This document shows positions 14,553 through 22,789 of a stretch of 25,399 nt of DNA, one piece after another. Each line of letters begins with the position of its first letter. Positions within the stretch are counted from its first letter, which is position 1. Source of the stretch: an uncultured Flavobacteriales bacterium (lineage in GTDB: Bacteria > Bacteroidota > Bacteroidia > Flavobacteriales > UBA1820); NCBI GenBank assembly GCA_902478645.1, contig CABSLV010000024.1, forward strand, positions 1 to 25,399, given 5' to 3'. The notes under the pieces were generated by a model. That model had not been told where the DNA came from. It worked only from the letters and a program-made list of their open reading frames with translations, and did no database searches. The position numbers and the translations under genes were made by a program.

Positions 14553-17500
14553 TGGCCAACATATCCGAAATCAGCATCCGGCGTCCGGTACTCTCGACCG
14601 TGATGATGCTCGTAGTCATCCTGTTCGGAGTGATCGGATACACGTTCCTGGGCGTGCGGGAATACCCGAGTGTGGACCAGCCTATCATCACGGTAAGTGC
14701 CTCCTACCCCGGAGCCAATGCGGAAGTGATCATGAACCAGATCACCGAACCGCTGGAACAGAACATCAACGGTATCCCGGGTATCCGTTCGCTCAGCAGT
14801 ACATCGAGCCAAGGACAGAGCCGTATCACGGTCGAATTCGAACTGTCGGTCGATATGGAAACGGCGGCCAACGACGTGCGCGACAAGGTTTCTCGCGCCC
14901 AGCGCAACCTACCTCGCGACTGCGACCCGCCGACGATCTCCAAAGCCGATGCCGATGCGACCCCGATCATGCAGATCGCCGTGCGCAGCGCCAACCGCTC
15001 GCTGATGGAACTGTCGGAAATCGCGGAACTGACCGTCAAGGAGCGCCTGCAGACCATCCCGGACGTAAGCTCGGTGGACATCTGGGGAGAAAAACGCTAT
15101 TCGATGCGCCTGTGGCTCGATCCGGTAAAGATGGCCGGGTATGGGGTTACTCCGCTCGATGTGCGCAATGCGGTGGACCGGGAAAACGTGGAACTGCCTT
15201 CGGGTAGTATCGAGGGCGACACCAAGGAACTGTCCATCCGCACAATGGGGCTGATGACGACCGCCCAGGAGTTCAACGATCTGATCATCAAGGAAGAAAA
15301 CGGCAATATCGTCCGCTTCAGCGACATCGGCTATGCCGAGGTATCGCCGCAAGATCTCAAAAGTATCCTGCGCAAGAACGGCGAACCGATGGTCATCGAC
15401 GTGATCGTTCCCCAGCCGGGCGCCAACCATATCGAGATTGCCGAGGAAGCCTACCGACGTCTGGAGGAAATTCAGAAAGACCTCCCGGACGACGTGACGG
15501 TAGAGATCATGTACGACAACACTCGGTTTATCCGGGCGTCGATCAACGAGGTGAAGGATACGCTGTACGAGGCGCTGATCCTGGTGATCCTGATCATCTT
15601 CCTGTTCCTGCGCGACTGGCGGGTAACGCTCATCCCCTGCGTGGTGATCCCCATCTCGCTGGTGGGGGCCTTCTTCGTGATGTATGTGGCGGGATTCTCG
15701 GTCAATGTGCTCACGATGCTGGCTGTGGTATTGGCCGTGGGACTGGTGGTGGACGATGCGATCGTGATGACGGAAAACATCTACGTGAAGATCGAGCAAG
15801 GGATGGATCCGCGTACGGCAGGTATCGAAGGCTCGAGGGAGATTTTCTTTGCGGTGATCTCGACCACCATTACGCTGATCTCGGTCTTTTTGCCCATTGT
15901 CTTCATGGAGGGTATGACCGGACGTTTGTTCAAGGAATTCAGTATCGTGATCGCCGGTGCAGTGGCTATTTCGGCCTTCGCCGCCCTGACCTTCACCCCG
16001 ATGCTGGCCACCAAACTGCTGAAAAAACAGGAGAAAAAGAACTGGTTCTACCGCAAGACCGAGCCTTTCTTCATCGGGATGAACAACCTCTACGCCCGAT
16101 GGCTGGATGCCTTCCTGCGCAGAAGAGTATGGGCGCTGCCCATCGTGGGCGTCCTGTTGGTATTGATCGGGGTACTGTGGATGGTGATCCCTTCGGAGTT
16201 GGCTCCGCTGGAAGACCGTTCGATGATCTCGATCAATACGAAAGCTCCGGAAGGCAGCACATTCGAATTTATCCGGGACTACACCGACCGCATCGCCGAG
16301 ATCGCGGACTCGCTGGCTCCGGAGCGCGATGCATTGATGGCGCGTTCATCGAGTTCGAGCGGTTCGATCAACGTCATCCTGCCGGACATCGCCGATCGTG
16401 AGCGCTCCCAGATGGAAATCGCCGACGAACTTTCGGCAGCCGTGCGGGGTGAGACCAAAGCGCGAGCCTTCGTCCAGCAGCAGTCCACCTTCGGAGGACG
16501 GCGGGGAGGAATGCCCATTCAATATGTGCTGCAGGCCACCAGCCTGGACAGCCTGCAAAAATATCTACCGCTGTTCATGGACAAGGTCAATGCCAGTCCG
16601 GTATTCCAGATGGCCGACGTCAACCTGAAATTTACCAAACCCGAGGCGCACATCGAGATCAATCGCGATAAAGCCACCTCACTGGGGGTTTCTACCCAGA
16701 CCATCGCCCAAACGCTGCAATACGCTCTTTCCGGACAGCGCATCGGTTACTACTACATGGGGGGAAAACAGTATCAGATCCTGGGCGAGATCAACCGCCA
16801 GCAGCGAAACACCCCGGTGGACCTGAAATCCATCTACGTGCGCAGCGACAACGGACAGATGATCCAGCTGGACAACCTGGTTACCCTGCGTGAGACCACC
16901 GCCCCGCCGCAACTCTACCGCTACAACCGGTTCGTTTCGGCAACCGTATCCAGCGGTCTGGCCAAGGGATATACGATCGGGGACGGATTGGACGAAATGG
17001 ACCGCATTGCGGCCGAAACGCTGGGCGACACGTTCCGCACGGCACTTTCGGGCGAATCGAAGGAATACCGGGAGAGTTCCTCCAGTCTGATGTTCGTCAT
17101 GGTGCTGGCCCTTATCATGATCTACCTGGTACTGGCCGCTCAGTTCGAGAGCTTCAAAGATCCGCTGGTGGTGATGTTCACCGTGCCGCTGGCCATCGCG
17201 GGAGCCTTGATATTCATGTATTTCGCAGACATTACGATGAACATCTTCAGCCAGATCGGTATCATCATGCTGATCGGTCTGGTGGCCAAGAACGGTATTC
17301 TGATCGTGGAATTTGCCAACCAGCGGCAGCAGGCCGGTCTGACGATGGACGAAGCCGTCCGGGTGGCCGCCGTACAACGTCTGCGACCGATCCTGATGAC
17401 CAGCGCTTCGACGATCCTGGGCCTGGTTCCCTTGGCTTTGGCCTCGGGGGAAGGGGCCAACGGACGCGTGGCAATGGGTGTGGCGGTGATCGGCGGTATG

Positions 17501-17614
17501 CTGGTTTCGACCTTGCTCACGCTGTTTATCGTTCCGGCGATGTACAGCTTTATTTCGACAGACCGGAAGAAAAAACGATTGAAAAACTATTCGGCTCAAG
17601 CCGCTAAAGCATAA
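14552..17614 (+). CDS. RND multidrug efflux pump, AcrB/HAE1-type
   Basis: This 1020-residue protein has the duplicated RND layout: two sets of six membrane segments, each preceded by a large periplasmic loop. Near the N terminus are RRPVLSTVMMLVVILFGVIG, SYPGANAEVIMNQITEPLEQ and GQSRITVEFE. Proton-relay residues are present: Asp401-Asp402 in VGLVVDDAIVMTENIY (TM4) and Lys913 in LIGLVAKNGILIVEFANQR (TM10). The FSIVIAGAVAISAFAALTFTP block is the family's conserved TM6 region. It should exchange protons for hydrophobic drugs, bile salts or similar compounds, pumping them through the TolC partner. The sequence looks like HAE-1 drug pumps and lacks the charged TM4 signature of heavy-metal CusA pumps. 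The substrate is not predictable. The outer-membrane channel gene follows after 14 nt. Confidence 0.96.
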   Translation: MANISEISIRRPVLSTVMMLVVILFGVIGYTFLGVREYPSVDQPIITVSASYPGANAEVIMNQITEPLEQNINGIPGIRSLSSTSSQGQSRITVEFELSVDMETAANDVRDKVSRAQRNLPRDCDPPTISKADADATPIMQIAVRSANRSLMELSEIAELTVKERLQTIPDVSSVDIWGEKRYSMRLWLDPVKMAGYGVTPLDVRNAVDRENVELPSGSIEGDTKELSIRTMGLMTTAQEFNDLIIKEENGNIVRFSDIGYAEVSPQDLKSILRKNGEPMVIDVIVPQPGANHIEIAEEAYRRLEEIQKDLPDDVTVEIMYDNTRFIRASINEVKDTLYEALILVILIIFLFLRDWRVTLIPCVVIPISLVGAFFVMYVAGFSVNVLTMLAVVLAVGLVVDDAIVMTENIYVKIEQGMDPRTAGIEGSREIFFAVISTTITLISVFLPIVFMEGMTGRLFKEFSIVIAGAVAISAFAALTFTPMLATKLLKKQEKKNWFYRKTEPFFIGMNNLYARWLDAFLRRRVWALPIVGVLLVLIGVLWMVIPSELAPLEDRSMISINTKAPEGSTFEFIRDYTDRIAEIADSLAPERDALMARSSSSSGSINVILPDIADRERSQMEIADELSAAVRGETKARAFVQQQSTFGGRRGGMPIQYVLQATSLDSLQKYLPLFMDKVNASPVFQMADVNLKFTKPEAHIEINRDKATSLGVSTQTIAQTLQYALSGQRIGYYYMGGKQYQILGEINRQQRNTPVDLKSIYVRSDNGQMIQLDNLVTLRETTAPPQLYRYNRFVSATVSSGLAKGYTIGDGLDEMDRIAAETLGDTFRTALSGESKEYRESSSSLMFVMVLALIMIYLVLAAQFESFKDPLVVMFTVPLAIAGALIFMYFADITMNIFSQIGIIMLIGLVAKNGILIVEFANQRQQAGLTMDEAVRVAAVQRLRPILMTSASTILGLVPLALASGEGANGRVAMGVAVIGGMLVSTLLTLFIVPAMYSFISTDRKKKRLKNYSAQAAKA

Positions 17615-17628
17615 AAAACTCAACGGGT

Positions 17629-18990
17629 ATGAAAAAACGATGGCTGATCGTCCTGCTCTGCGGCGCAGCAGCCGCACCGGCGGCGGGACAAACCGTCGGT
17701 CTGCAGGATTGCATCGAACGCGGACTGAAGAACAACTACTCGGTGCGCATCGTCCGGGGCGAAGAGCAGAAGGCGCGAAACAACGCGACGATAGGCAACG
17801 CCGGCTACCTGCCCACCCTGGACTTGAGCGGCGGATACTCCGGCAATGTCAATGACAACCGAAACCGGATGGCTGCCGACGGAGCGATCGAAAAGACCAA
17901 CGGCGTTTCCTCGCAAAGTCTCGACGCGGGAGTAACCCTCAACTGGACGATATTCGACGGGCTGAACATCCAGGCGGAATACGCCCGGTTGAAAGAACTC
18001 CGGATGATGGGCGAACTGAACACCCGTCTGGCGGTCGAAGACCTGGCGGCAGAGATAGCCAGCGAATACTACAACTTGATCCGGCAGAAAACGCGCCTGC
18101 GCAACCTGCGTGCCACGCTCGACCTTTCGCGCGAGCGGCTGCGCATCGTCGAGGCGGAATACAACATCGGGTCGATGTCTCGGCTGGACCTGCAACAGGC
18201 GCAGGTGGACTTCAACGCCGACTCCTCCACGGTGATCAACCAACTGGAGGTACTGCACGCCTCGCACATTCGGCTCAACCAACTGATGGCGGTCGAGGAT
18301 GTCGAAAGCCCGCTTCCGATCCGCGACTCGACCATCTACCCCGATCCCTCGCTGGACCGGGCCGACCTGTGGAGCAGCACGCTCTCCTCGAACGTTTCGC
18401 TACTGATGGCGCAGAAAAACCTGCAGATTTCGCAACTGGACCTCAAGAAAGCCCGCAGCCGCAACTATCCTTACGTCCGGCTGAATGCCGGATACGGCTA
18501 CAATGCCACCTGGAACGGTTCGGGGACGATCGACCTGGGACAGCGCCTGGGACTCAACTACGGAGTAACCGTGGGCTTGAACCTCTTCGACGGGATGAAC
18601 CGGCGCCGCGAACAGCGCAATGCGCTGATCGACATCGACAACCAGCGACTGCAGATAGAGGATACCCGTCTGGCTCTGCAATCCGACATGAGCAACCTCT
18701 GGATGGCGTACCAGAACAACCTCAACCTCTGGGAACTGGAAAAACAGAACGTCGTGGCGGCACAGGACTACTATTCGATCGCCATCGACCGCTACAAGCT
18801 CCACGAACTCTCGGGCATCGAGTTGCGCGAGGCGCAAAACAGCCTGCTGGAAGCCGAGGAACGCCTCTCGATTGCGGAATATTCGATCAAGATCTGCGAG
18901 ATTTCCCTGCTGCAGCTCAGCGGGCAGCTGCTCCCCCGGATATTTCCCAAAGAGGGGATTGTAGATGCGGAGATTTCTCCGGCGCGATAA
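17629..18990 (+). CDS. TolC-family outer-membrane efflux channel
   Basis: This 453-residue protein has a Sec signal (MKKRWLIVLLCGAAAAPAAG) without a lipobox, so it is not lipid-anchored, unlike OprM. It starts with VGLQDCIERGLKNNYSVRIV and ends with the matching second half (the ELSGIELREAQNSLLEAEERL helix and ISLLQLSGQLLP), showing the internal duplication of the outer-membrane efflux protein family. Strand segments with alternating aromatics (LDLSGGYSG, RLNAGYGYNATW) would form the barrel, and the long Glu/Arg/Leu-rich helices the periplasmic tunnel. It completes the three-gene drug-efflux operon, with pump and adaptor just upstream. The stop is followed by a very strong hairpin. Confidence 0.94.
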   Translation: MKKRWLIVLLCGAAAAPAAGQTVGLQDCIERGLKNNYSVRIVRGEEQKARNNATIGNAGYLPTLDLSGGYSGNVNDNRNRMAADGAIEKTNGVSSQSLDAGVTLNWTIFDGLNIQAEYARLKELRMMGELNTRLAVEDLAAEIASEYYNLIRQKTRLRNLRATLDLSRERLRIVEAEYNIGSMSRLDLQQAQVDFNADSSTVINQLEVLHASHIRLNQLMAVEDVESPLPIRDSTIYPDPSLDRADLWSSTLSSNVSLLMAQKNLQISQLDLKKARSRNYPYVRLNAGYGYNATWNGSGTIDLGQRLGLNYGVTVGLNLFDGMNRRREQRNALIDIDNQRLQIEDTRLALQSDMSNLWMAYQNNLNLWELEKQNVVAAQDYYSIAIDRYKLHELSGIELREAQNSLLEAEERLSIAEYSIKICEISLLQLSGQLLPRIFPKEGIVDAEISPAR

Positions 18991-19007
18991 ACCTTCTCTT
19001 CAGCGAT

Positions 19008-19060
19008 GCGGGCAAGCGAAAGGCCGGCGGGCAATGCCCGCCGGCCTTTCGCTTGCCCGC
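19008..19060. terminator. 53-nt perfect palindrome, bidirectional terminator between tolC-like gene and crcB
   Basis: Bases 19008-19033 are exactly complementary to 19035-19060: 26 perfect pairs around a single central A. The inner part (AAAGGCCGGCGGGCA...TGCCCGCCGGCCTTT) looks like a normal bidirectional terminator with A and T tracts on its sides. The outer GCGGGCAAGCG...CGCTTGCCCGC arms extend it further. It lies 18 nt after the efflux stop and 16 nt before the end of crcB on the other strand, so it ends both convergent transcripts. Confidence 0.9.
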
Positions 19061-19075
19061 TTCCCGAGGTTCCCC

Positions 19076-19453
19076 TCAAAGAATCCGCACCAGGAGGTGT
19101 CCCAGATATACCATGACCAAACCGGCGACCAGGCTCACCACGGCATAGGCCACGGCTGCGAAGAAATTGCCGGACTGAAACAGCGACAAGCCTTCGTTGG
19201 CAAATGTGGAAAAGGTGGTAAACCCTCCGCAGAATCCCACCGTGAGCAACAGTCTGAGGTCGGGATCGAAGATCCGGGCACGATCGAACCACCCGTAAAA
19301 CACCCCGATGAGCAGGCACCCCAGCAGGTTTACCACCAGGGTCCCGTAAGGGAAGTCCCCCGTCCCATGCGACTGCACCCAACGGGTAAGCCCAAAGCGG
19401 GAGATTCCTCCCAGGAAACTTCCCAAACCGACGAATAAAAGTGTCTTGATCAT
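19076..19453 (-). CDS. crcB: Fluoride channel CrcB/Fluc
   Basis: This 125-residue protein has four membrane segments. Its motifs are GLGSFLGGISRFGLTRW near the N terminus, PYGTLVVNLLGCLLIG with the conserved Asn, and VGFCGGFTTFSTFANE, which contains the Phe and Thr residues that line the fluoride path. Fluc channels are dual-topology dimers that let fluoride leave the cell. ATG 19453 is chosen over the GTG one codon earlier. It is the last gene of the minus-strand operon, 28 nt after mscS, and no fluoride-riboswitch-like sequence is seen in that gap, so expression probably follows the operon promoter. Confidence 0.93.
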   Translation of the reverse strand: MIKTLLFVGLGSFLGGISRFGLTRWVQSHGTGDFPYGTLVVNLLGCLLIGVFYGWFDRARIFDPDLRLLLTVGFCGGFTTFSTFANEGLSLFQSGNFFAAVAYAVVSLVAGLVMVYLGHLLVRIL

Positions 19454-19481
19454 CACAACCTATCTTTTTTTCCCTTGACCA

Positions 19482-20423
19482 TCAGGCAGGTTTGTTCTCG
19501 TCGTACACATGCACGTCCATTTGCGGGAAAGGTATGTTGAGCCCGGCCGAGGGGAAGGTCTTATAGACTTTTTCGTTCATGTCGAAAAACACGTTCCAAT
19601 ACTCCTCCGTCTTGGCCCAGGCCCGCACCGTAATATTGACCGAGGAGTCGCCCAAGGATGCCAGTGCAATGAGGTACGGAGGGTCTTTGAGCACCCGAGG
19701 ATCGTCCTCCAAGAGACGGGTAAGCACTTCCTTGGCCCGGTCGTAATCGTCGCCATAGGCTATGCCGAAGGTCCAATCGACCCTTCGGAGGGTCTGGTGC
19801 GAATAGTTGTTAATGATGCCGGTGGACATGCCGCCGTTGGGCAGCAGGATGATCTTGTTGTCCGGGGTGGCGAGTTGGGTGGTAAACAGGGTAATGGCCC
19901 GCACGGTACCGGCCTGCCCCTGCGCTTCGATGTAGTCCCCCACCCGATACGGCTTGAGCAACAACACCAACACTCCCCCGGCAAAGTTTTGCAAAGTCCC
20001 CGAGAGAGCCATACCGACGGCCAATCCGGCCGAGGCAAACAGGGCAATGAACGACGTGGTGTCGATACCCAGGAAACTGATCACGACGATAAAGAGCAGG
20101 AACATCATCGCCACCCGGAACATTGACAAAAGGAAGGTGGCCAGGGAGGCTTCCACATTCCGACGGGTAAAAATCCGTTGGAAGAACCGGATCACATGGC
20201 GGATGATCCAGCGGCCGATGTAAAAGATCAGAACAGCCAGTGCCACACGGATCACAGCCCCTACCAAGCCCCGAATAGCCACATCGACAATCTGGTCGAG
20301 TGTCATGGTTTTGAGTTGGGCAAAAAAGGACTTGAGATTGCTTCTCTCCAGCGAATCGACCGCTTGGGGAACGGAAGGCAATTGGGTCTGAAGATGAAAG
20401 AACAAGGACAGCAACAGATTCAT
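19482..20423 (-). CDS. MscS-family mechanosensitive ion channel
   Basis: This 313-residue protein has an N-terminal amphipathic stretch, then membrane segments (AVIRVALAVLIFYIGRWII; VAMMFLLFIVVISFLG), the pore-lining helix FASAGLAVGMALSGTLQNFAGGV with the Gly/Ala packing pattern of MscS TM3, and the cytoplasmic beta domain (PYRVGDYIEAQGQAGTV, ITLFTTQLATPDNKIILLPN). The end IPFPQMDVHVYDE is the typical C terminus of the vestibule. MscS releases ions and small solutes when membrane tension rises during hypo-osmotic shock. Length is close to E. coli MscS (286) plus an N-terminal extension. The gene begins 64 nt after the lipid kinase, with a small AGGGAT/ATCCCT hairpin between them. Confidence 0.94.
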   Translation of the reverse strand: MNLLLSLFFHLQTQLPSVPQAVDSLERSNLKSFFAQLKTMTLDQIVDVAIRGLVGAVIRVALAVLIFYIGRWIIRHVIRFFQRIFTRRNVEASLATFLLSMFRVAMMFLLFIVVISFLGIDTTSFIALFASAGLAVGMALSGTLQNFAGGVLVLLLKPYRVGDYIEAQGQAGTVRAITLFTTQLATPDNKIILLPNGGMSTGIINNYSHQTLRRVDWTFGIAYGDDYDRAKEVLTRLLEDDPRVLKDPPYLIALASLGDSSVNITVRAWAKTEEYWNVFFDMNEKVYKTFPSAGLNIPFPQMDVHVYDENKPA

Positions 20424-20487
20424 GGCTATTCCGATATTTTTACGTTCATTTTTCTTTTTGAACAGGGATTTTTATCCCTTGGAAAAC

Positions 20488-21372
20488 TCATATCTTTTCC
20501 TGTGGCGAGAGGATGCGCAGGGATGCTGGATGTACTTCGACCTCGATCCTCCCAGCTGCCGGATAAGGTTCGCCGTCGATGTGGTAGAGCAGGTTTTTCC
20601 CCGAAACCACTACCCGATGGGCATCGAGGGTTTCGCAACTGGGAAATTGATGGATCTTCCCTTTGTACAGACTATAAGCTGCCTGTACGGCGTTGATTTG
20701 GGTGATGTCGGAAAGAATGACCAGTTTCATGGTGCCCGAAGTCATCGAGGCCGTGGGCGCGATCCGAAAATCGAACCCCCACTGCGAGGAATTGGCAAAA
20801 GTCATGGTAAATGGGTGGCGTTGCAGGTGCTCCCCGTCCCGATCGATCTCGACTTCAGACGGTTCGTAACGCAATATCTCGGAAAGTGCCGAAGTGGTAT
20901 AGGACATCAAGCCCCGATAACGGCTCTGGGCGAAATTGTGCGCTACCGCCGCCTCGAATCCCATTCCGGCAAAGCCCAAACAGAAACGGCCATTGACCTC
21001 AAGGGTGTCCACCGCCACGCTATGACAAGTCAAGAGCTGGGAAAAGGCCTTTGAAATATCCGTATCCATGCCGATGTGGCGCGCCACTCCGTTGCCACTG
21101 CCGGCAGGGATCAAGCCCAGGGCCGTATCCGTACCCCGCAGCAAGGACCCGATGCTGTTGGCCGTACCGTCGCCCCCTACCACCACGACCGCATAATAGC
21201 CCCCTTGGATGGCGTCGAGCGTCGCCCGGTGGGAATCCTCATACCCGTCGATCAGGTGCGTATGGACCTCTACCCCTTGAGCGGCACGGAATATCTGCGA
21301 CAAGGGAGCATTCACCCGGTCGAGAGCGTGAACACCGGAGTGGGGGTTGATCAGGATGAGGACTTTTCGCAT
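20488..21372 (-). CDS. Diacylglycerol kinase / YegS-type lipid kinase
   Basis: This 294-residue protein starts at ATG 21372; the longer frame upstream to 22026 is just a shadow of the neighbouring gene. Residues 1-10 (MRKVLILINP) and the following HSG are the standard opening of the catalytic domain. The nucleotide-binding loop GGDGT is at 66-70 and the PAGSGNGVARHIG motif at about 89-101. The C-terminal half matches the beta-sandwich of DagK/YegS proteins (ISLGFAGMGFEA-like block at about 142-152; HIDGEP near the end). The enzyme phosphorylates diacylglycerol or a related lipid with ATP, recycling it into phospholipid synthesis. It lies between the cysteine desulfidase-like gene (32-nt gap) and mscS in the same operon. 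The exact lipid substrate cannot be told from sequence. Confidence 0.92.
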   Translation of the reverse strand: MRKVLILINPHSGVHALDRVNAPLSQIFRAAQGVEVHTHLIDGYEDSHRATLDAIQGGYYAVVVVGGDGTANSIGSLLRGTDTALGLIPAGSGNGVARHIGMDTDISKAFSQLLTCHSVAVDTLEVNGRFCLGFAGMGFEAAVAHNFAQSRYRGLMSYTTSALSEILRYEPSEVEIDRDGEHLQRHPFTMTFANSSQWGFDFRIAPTASMTSGTMKLVILSDITQINAVQAAYSLYKGKIHQFPSCETLDAHRVVVSGKNLLYHIDGEPYPAAGRIEVEVHPASLRILSPQEKI

Positions 21373-21404
21373 ACGGCCGACACGGATAAGCGGGATGGAA
21401 CGAT

Positions 21405-22679
21405 TTACTTGCAGGTCATGATGTCGATGATCTCCCGGTCGGTGGAATCCATCGCCGAAATCGCGATCCGCGACAAGTTGCCGATGGAATGTTCGACATC
21501 GGGATCGAGGATGCCTTCGCACTGGGCCTTTTCCCCGCCTTCTACCGCCATGTACACCGCTTCGTAAGCTGCGGCAATGCCCACCGAGGCTTTCATCGAG
21601 CAGGAAGCCTTGGCTCCGTCGCAGAAAAGGCCGGAGATGTTGGCGATGATCAGTTGGATGACATTCTCGATCTGCTCGAGGGTTGCGCCCCGCAGGAAGG
21701 CGATCCCGCAGGCGGCTCCGATGGAGGCCGGAACGATCCCGCACAGGGCGGACAGAGGGCCGATGCGGTGTTTGATGTGGATGGGAATGAGATTGGCAAA
21801 AGCCAACGCGCGCAGGAGCAGTTCGGTATCGGCTCCGGCGGCCAGGGCTGCTTCGATCACCGGCACGTAAATGGTGATCCCTTGGTTGCCGCTGCCGCTG
21901 TTGGTCATCACCGGCAGCATGGAACCGGACATCCGGGCATCGATCCCGGCGGCGACCTTGGCCATCGAGCGGCGCATCAGATCGGAATCGGATGAAGACT
22001 TGGCCGAAAGGATCTTGCCCAGGCAATAGCCGTAGCGTTTCTTCAGGCCGGCATCGGCAATGCGCCAGTTGGCTTCGGCCCCGCGAGCCAAATCGGAGAG
22101 GCGTTCCACGTCGACGCTGTGGGCAAACTCATGCAGACGGGCAACGGACATTCCTTCGATATTTCCCTGCTCGTCCTGCCGATAGACCGGGGTTCCTTCC
22201 TTTTCCCAAACAACCTTCCCATCGTGAGTGGCCCGAGTGATGCTCGTATGGTGTTTTTCGACAGTAGCCGAGGCGGTATGTCCGTCCTCGGAACGGACGG
22301 TGGCTTCGATGAAGAGCTTGTCCACATCCTCGGCGATGGAGATATCTACCCCGCCCTGGGCGGCAAAATCCACGGCTTGGGATGCGATCCGGTCGGTAAC
22401 TCCTTCCAACACTTCCAACGCGCGGTCGGACGAGCCGGTCAGACAGCCCATGGCGGCTGCCACTTCGAGTCCGCGTTTGTCCGTACCGGGGATACCTACC
22501 CCTCGCGCGTTTTTATAAATATTGCCGCTCACACTCAAATGTACGTGAACCGGTGTTTTTCCCAGGATTTCCCGCGCTTTGACCACAGCCAGTGCTACGG
22601 CAATGGGTTCGGTACATCCCAACGCCATCCCGGTATCGGCATGAAGAATTTCGAGAATGCTTTCGTCGCTTAAAATCAT
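21405..22679 (-). CDS. L-cysteine desulfidase / serine dehydratase alpha family protein (CyuA/YhaM-like, UPF0597)
   Basis: This 424-residue protein begins with ILHADTGMALGCTEPIAVALAV and has the signature block MTNSGSGNQGITIYVPV, CDGAKASC near the C terminus, and a final GNLSRI segment. Cys22, Cys313, Cys353 and Cys360 are placed as iron-sulfur ligands: the 40- and 7-residue spacings of the last three resemble the archaeal L-cysteine desulfidase pattern as I remember it. Family members break L-cysteine into pyruvate, ammonia and sulfide using a 4Fe-4S cluster, usually under anaerobic conditions; L-serine dehydratases are distant relatives. A TACCTTTG -7 box lies about 33 nt upstream. It is the first gene of a minus-strand series with lipid kinase, MscS and CrcB. 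Substrate (cysteine versus serine) is inferred from family, not proven. Confidence 0.9.
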   Translation of the reverse strand: MILSDESILEILHADTGMALGCTEPIAVALAVVKAREILGKTPVHVHLSVSGNIYKNARGVGIPGTDKRGLEVAAAMGCLTGSSDRALEVLEGVTDRIASQAVDFAAQGGVDISIAEDVDKLFIEATVRSEDGHTASATVEKHHTSITRATHDGKVVWEKEGTPVYRQDEQGNIEGMSVARLHEFAHSVDVERLSDLARGAEANWRIADAGLKKRYGYCLGKILSAKSSSDSDLMRRSMAKVAAGIDARMSGSMLPVMTNSGSGNQGITIYVPVIEAALAAGADTELLLRALAFANLIPIHIKHRIGPLSALCGIVPASIGAACGIAFLRGATLEQIENVIQLIIANISGLFCDGAKASCSMKASVGIAAAYEAVYMAVEGGEKAQCEGILDPDVEHSIGNLSRIAISAMDSTDREIIDIMTCK

Positions 22680-22711
22680 TTTCCTTTCTTAAAAACCAAC
22701 ATCTACTCTTG

Positions 22712-22719
22712 CAAAGGTA
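22712..22719 (-). promoter_or_regulatory. -7 box of the desulfidase operon
   Basis: The minus strand reads TACCTTTG, a TAnnTTTG match, 33-40 nt before the ATG at 22679. The expected -33 region overlaps the terminator of the DUF4270 gene, so the two units are packed back to back. Confidence 0.55.
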
Positions 22720-22728
22720 TTGAAAAAA

Positions 22729-22748
22729 AGCGCCTTTTTTTCAGGCGC
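22729..22748 (-). terminator. Intrinsic terminator after the DUF4270 gene
   Basis: On the minus strand AGCGCCT and AGGCGCT form a 7-bp stem with a CTGAAAAAAA-type A-rich loop, followed by a run of seven T. It lies about 40 nt after the DUF4270 stop. Confidence 0.8.
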
Positions 22749-22789
22749 TCTTTTTCCGGATAAAATATCTGTCGCTTCTCAAGGCCGCC

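Noticed and set aside
19454..19481. Fluoride riboswitch upstream of crcB
   Set aside because: The gap to mscS is too short and lacks the riboswitch pattern.
21373..22026. N-terminal extension of the lipid kinase frame
   Set aside because: It overlaps the desulfidase gene and lacks family similarity; the kinase domain begins at the ATG at 21372.
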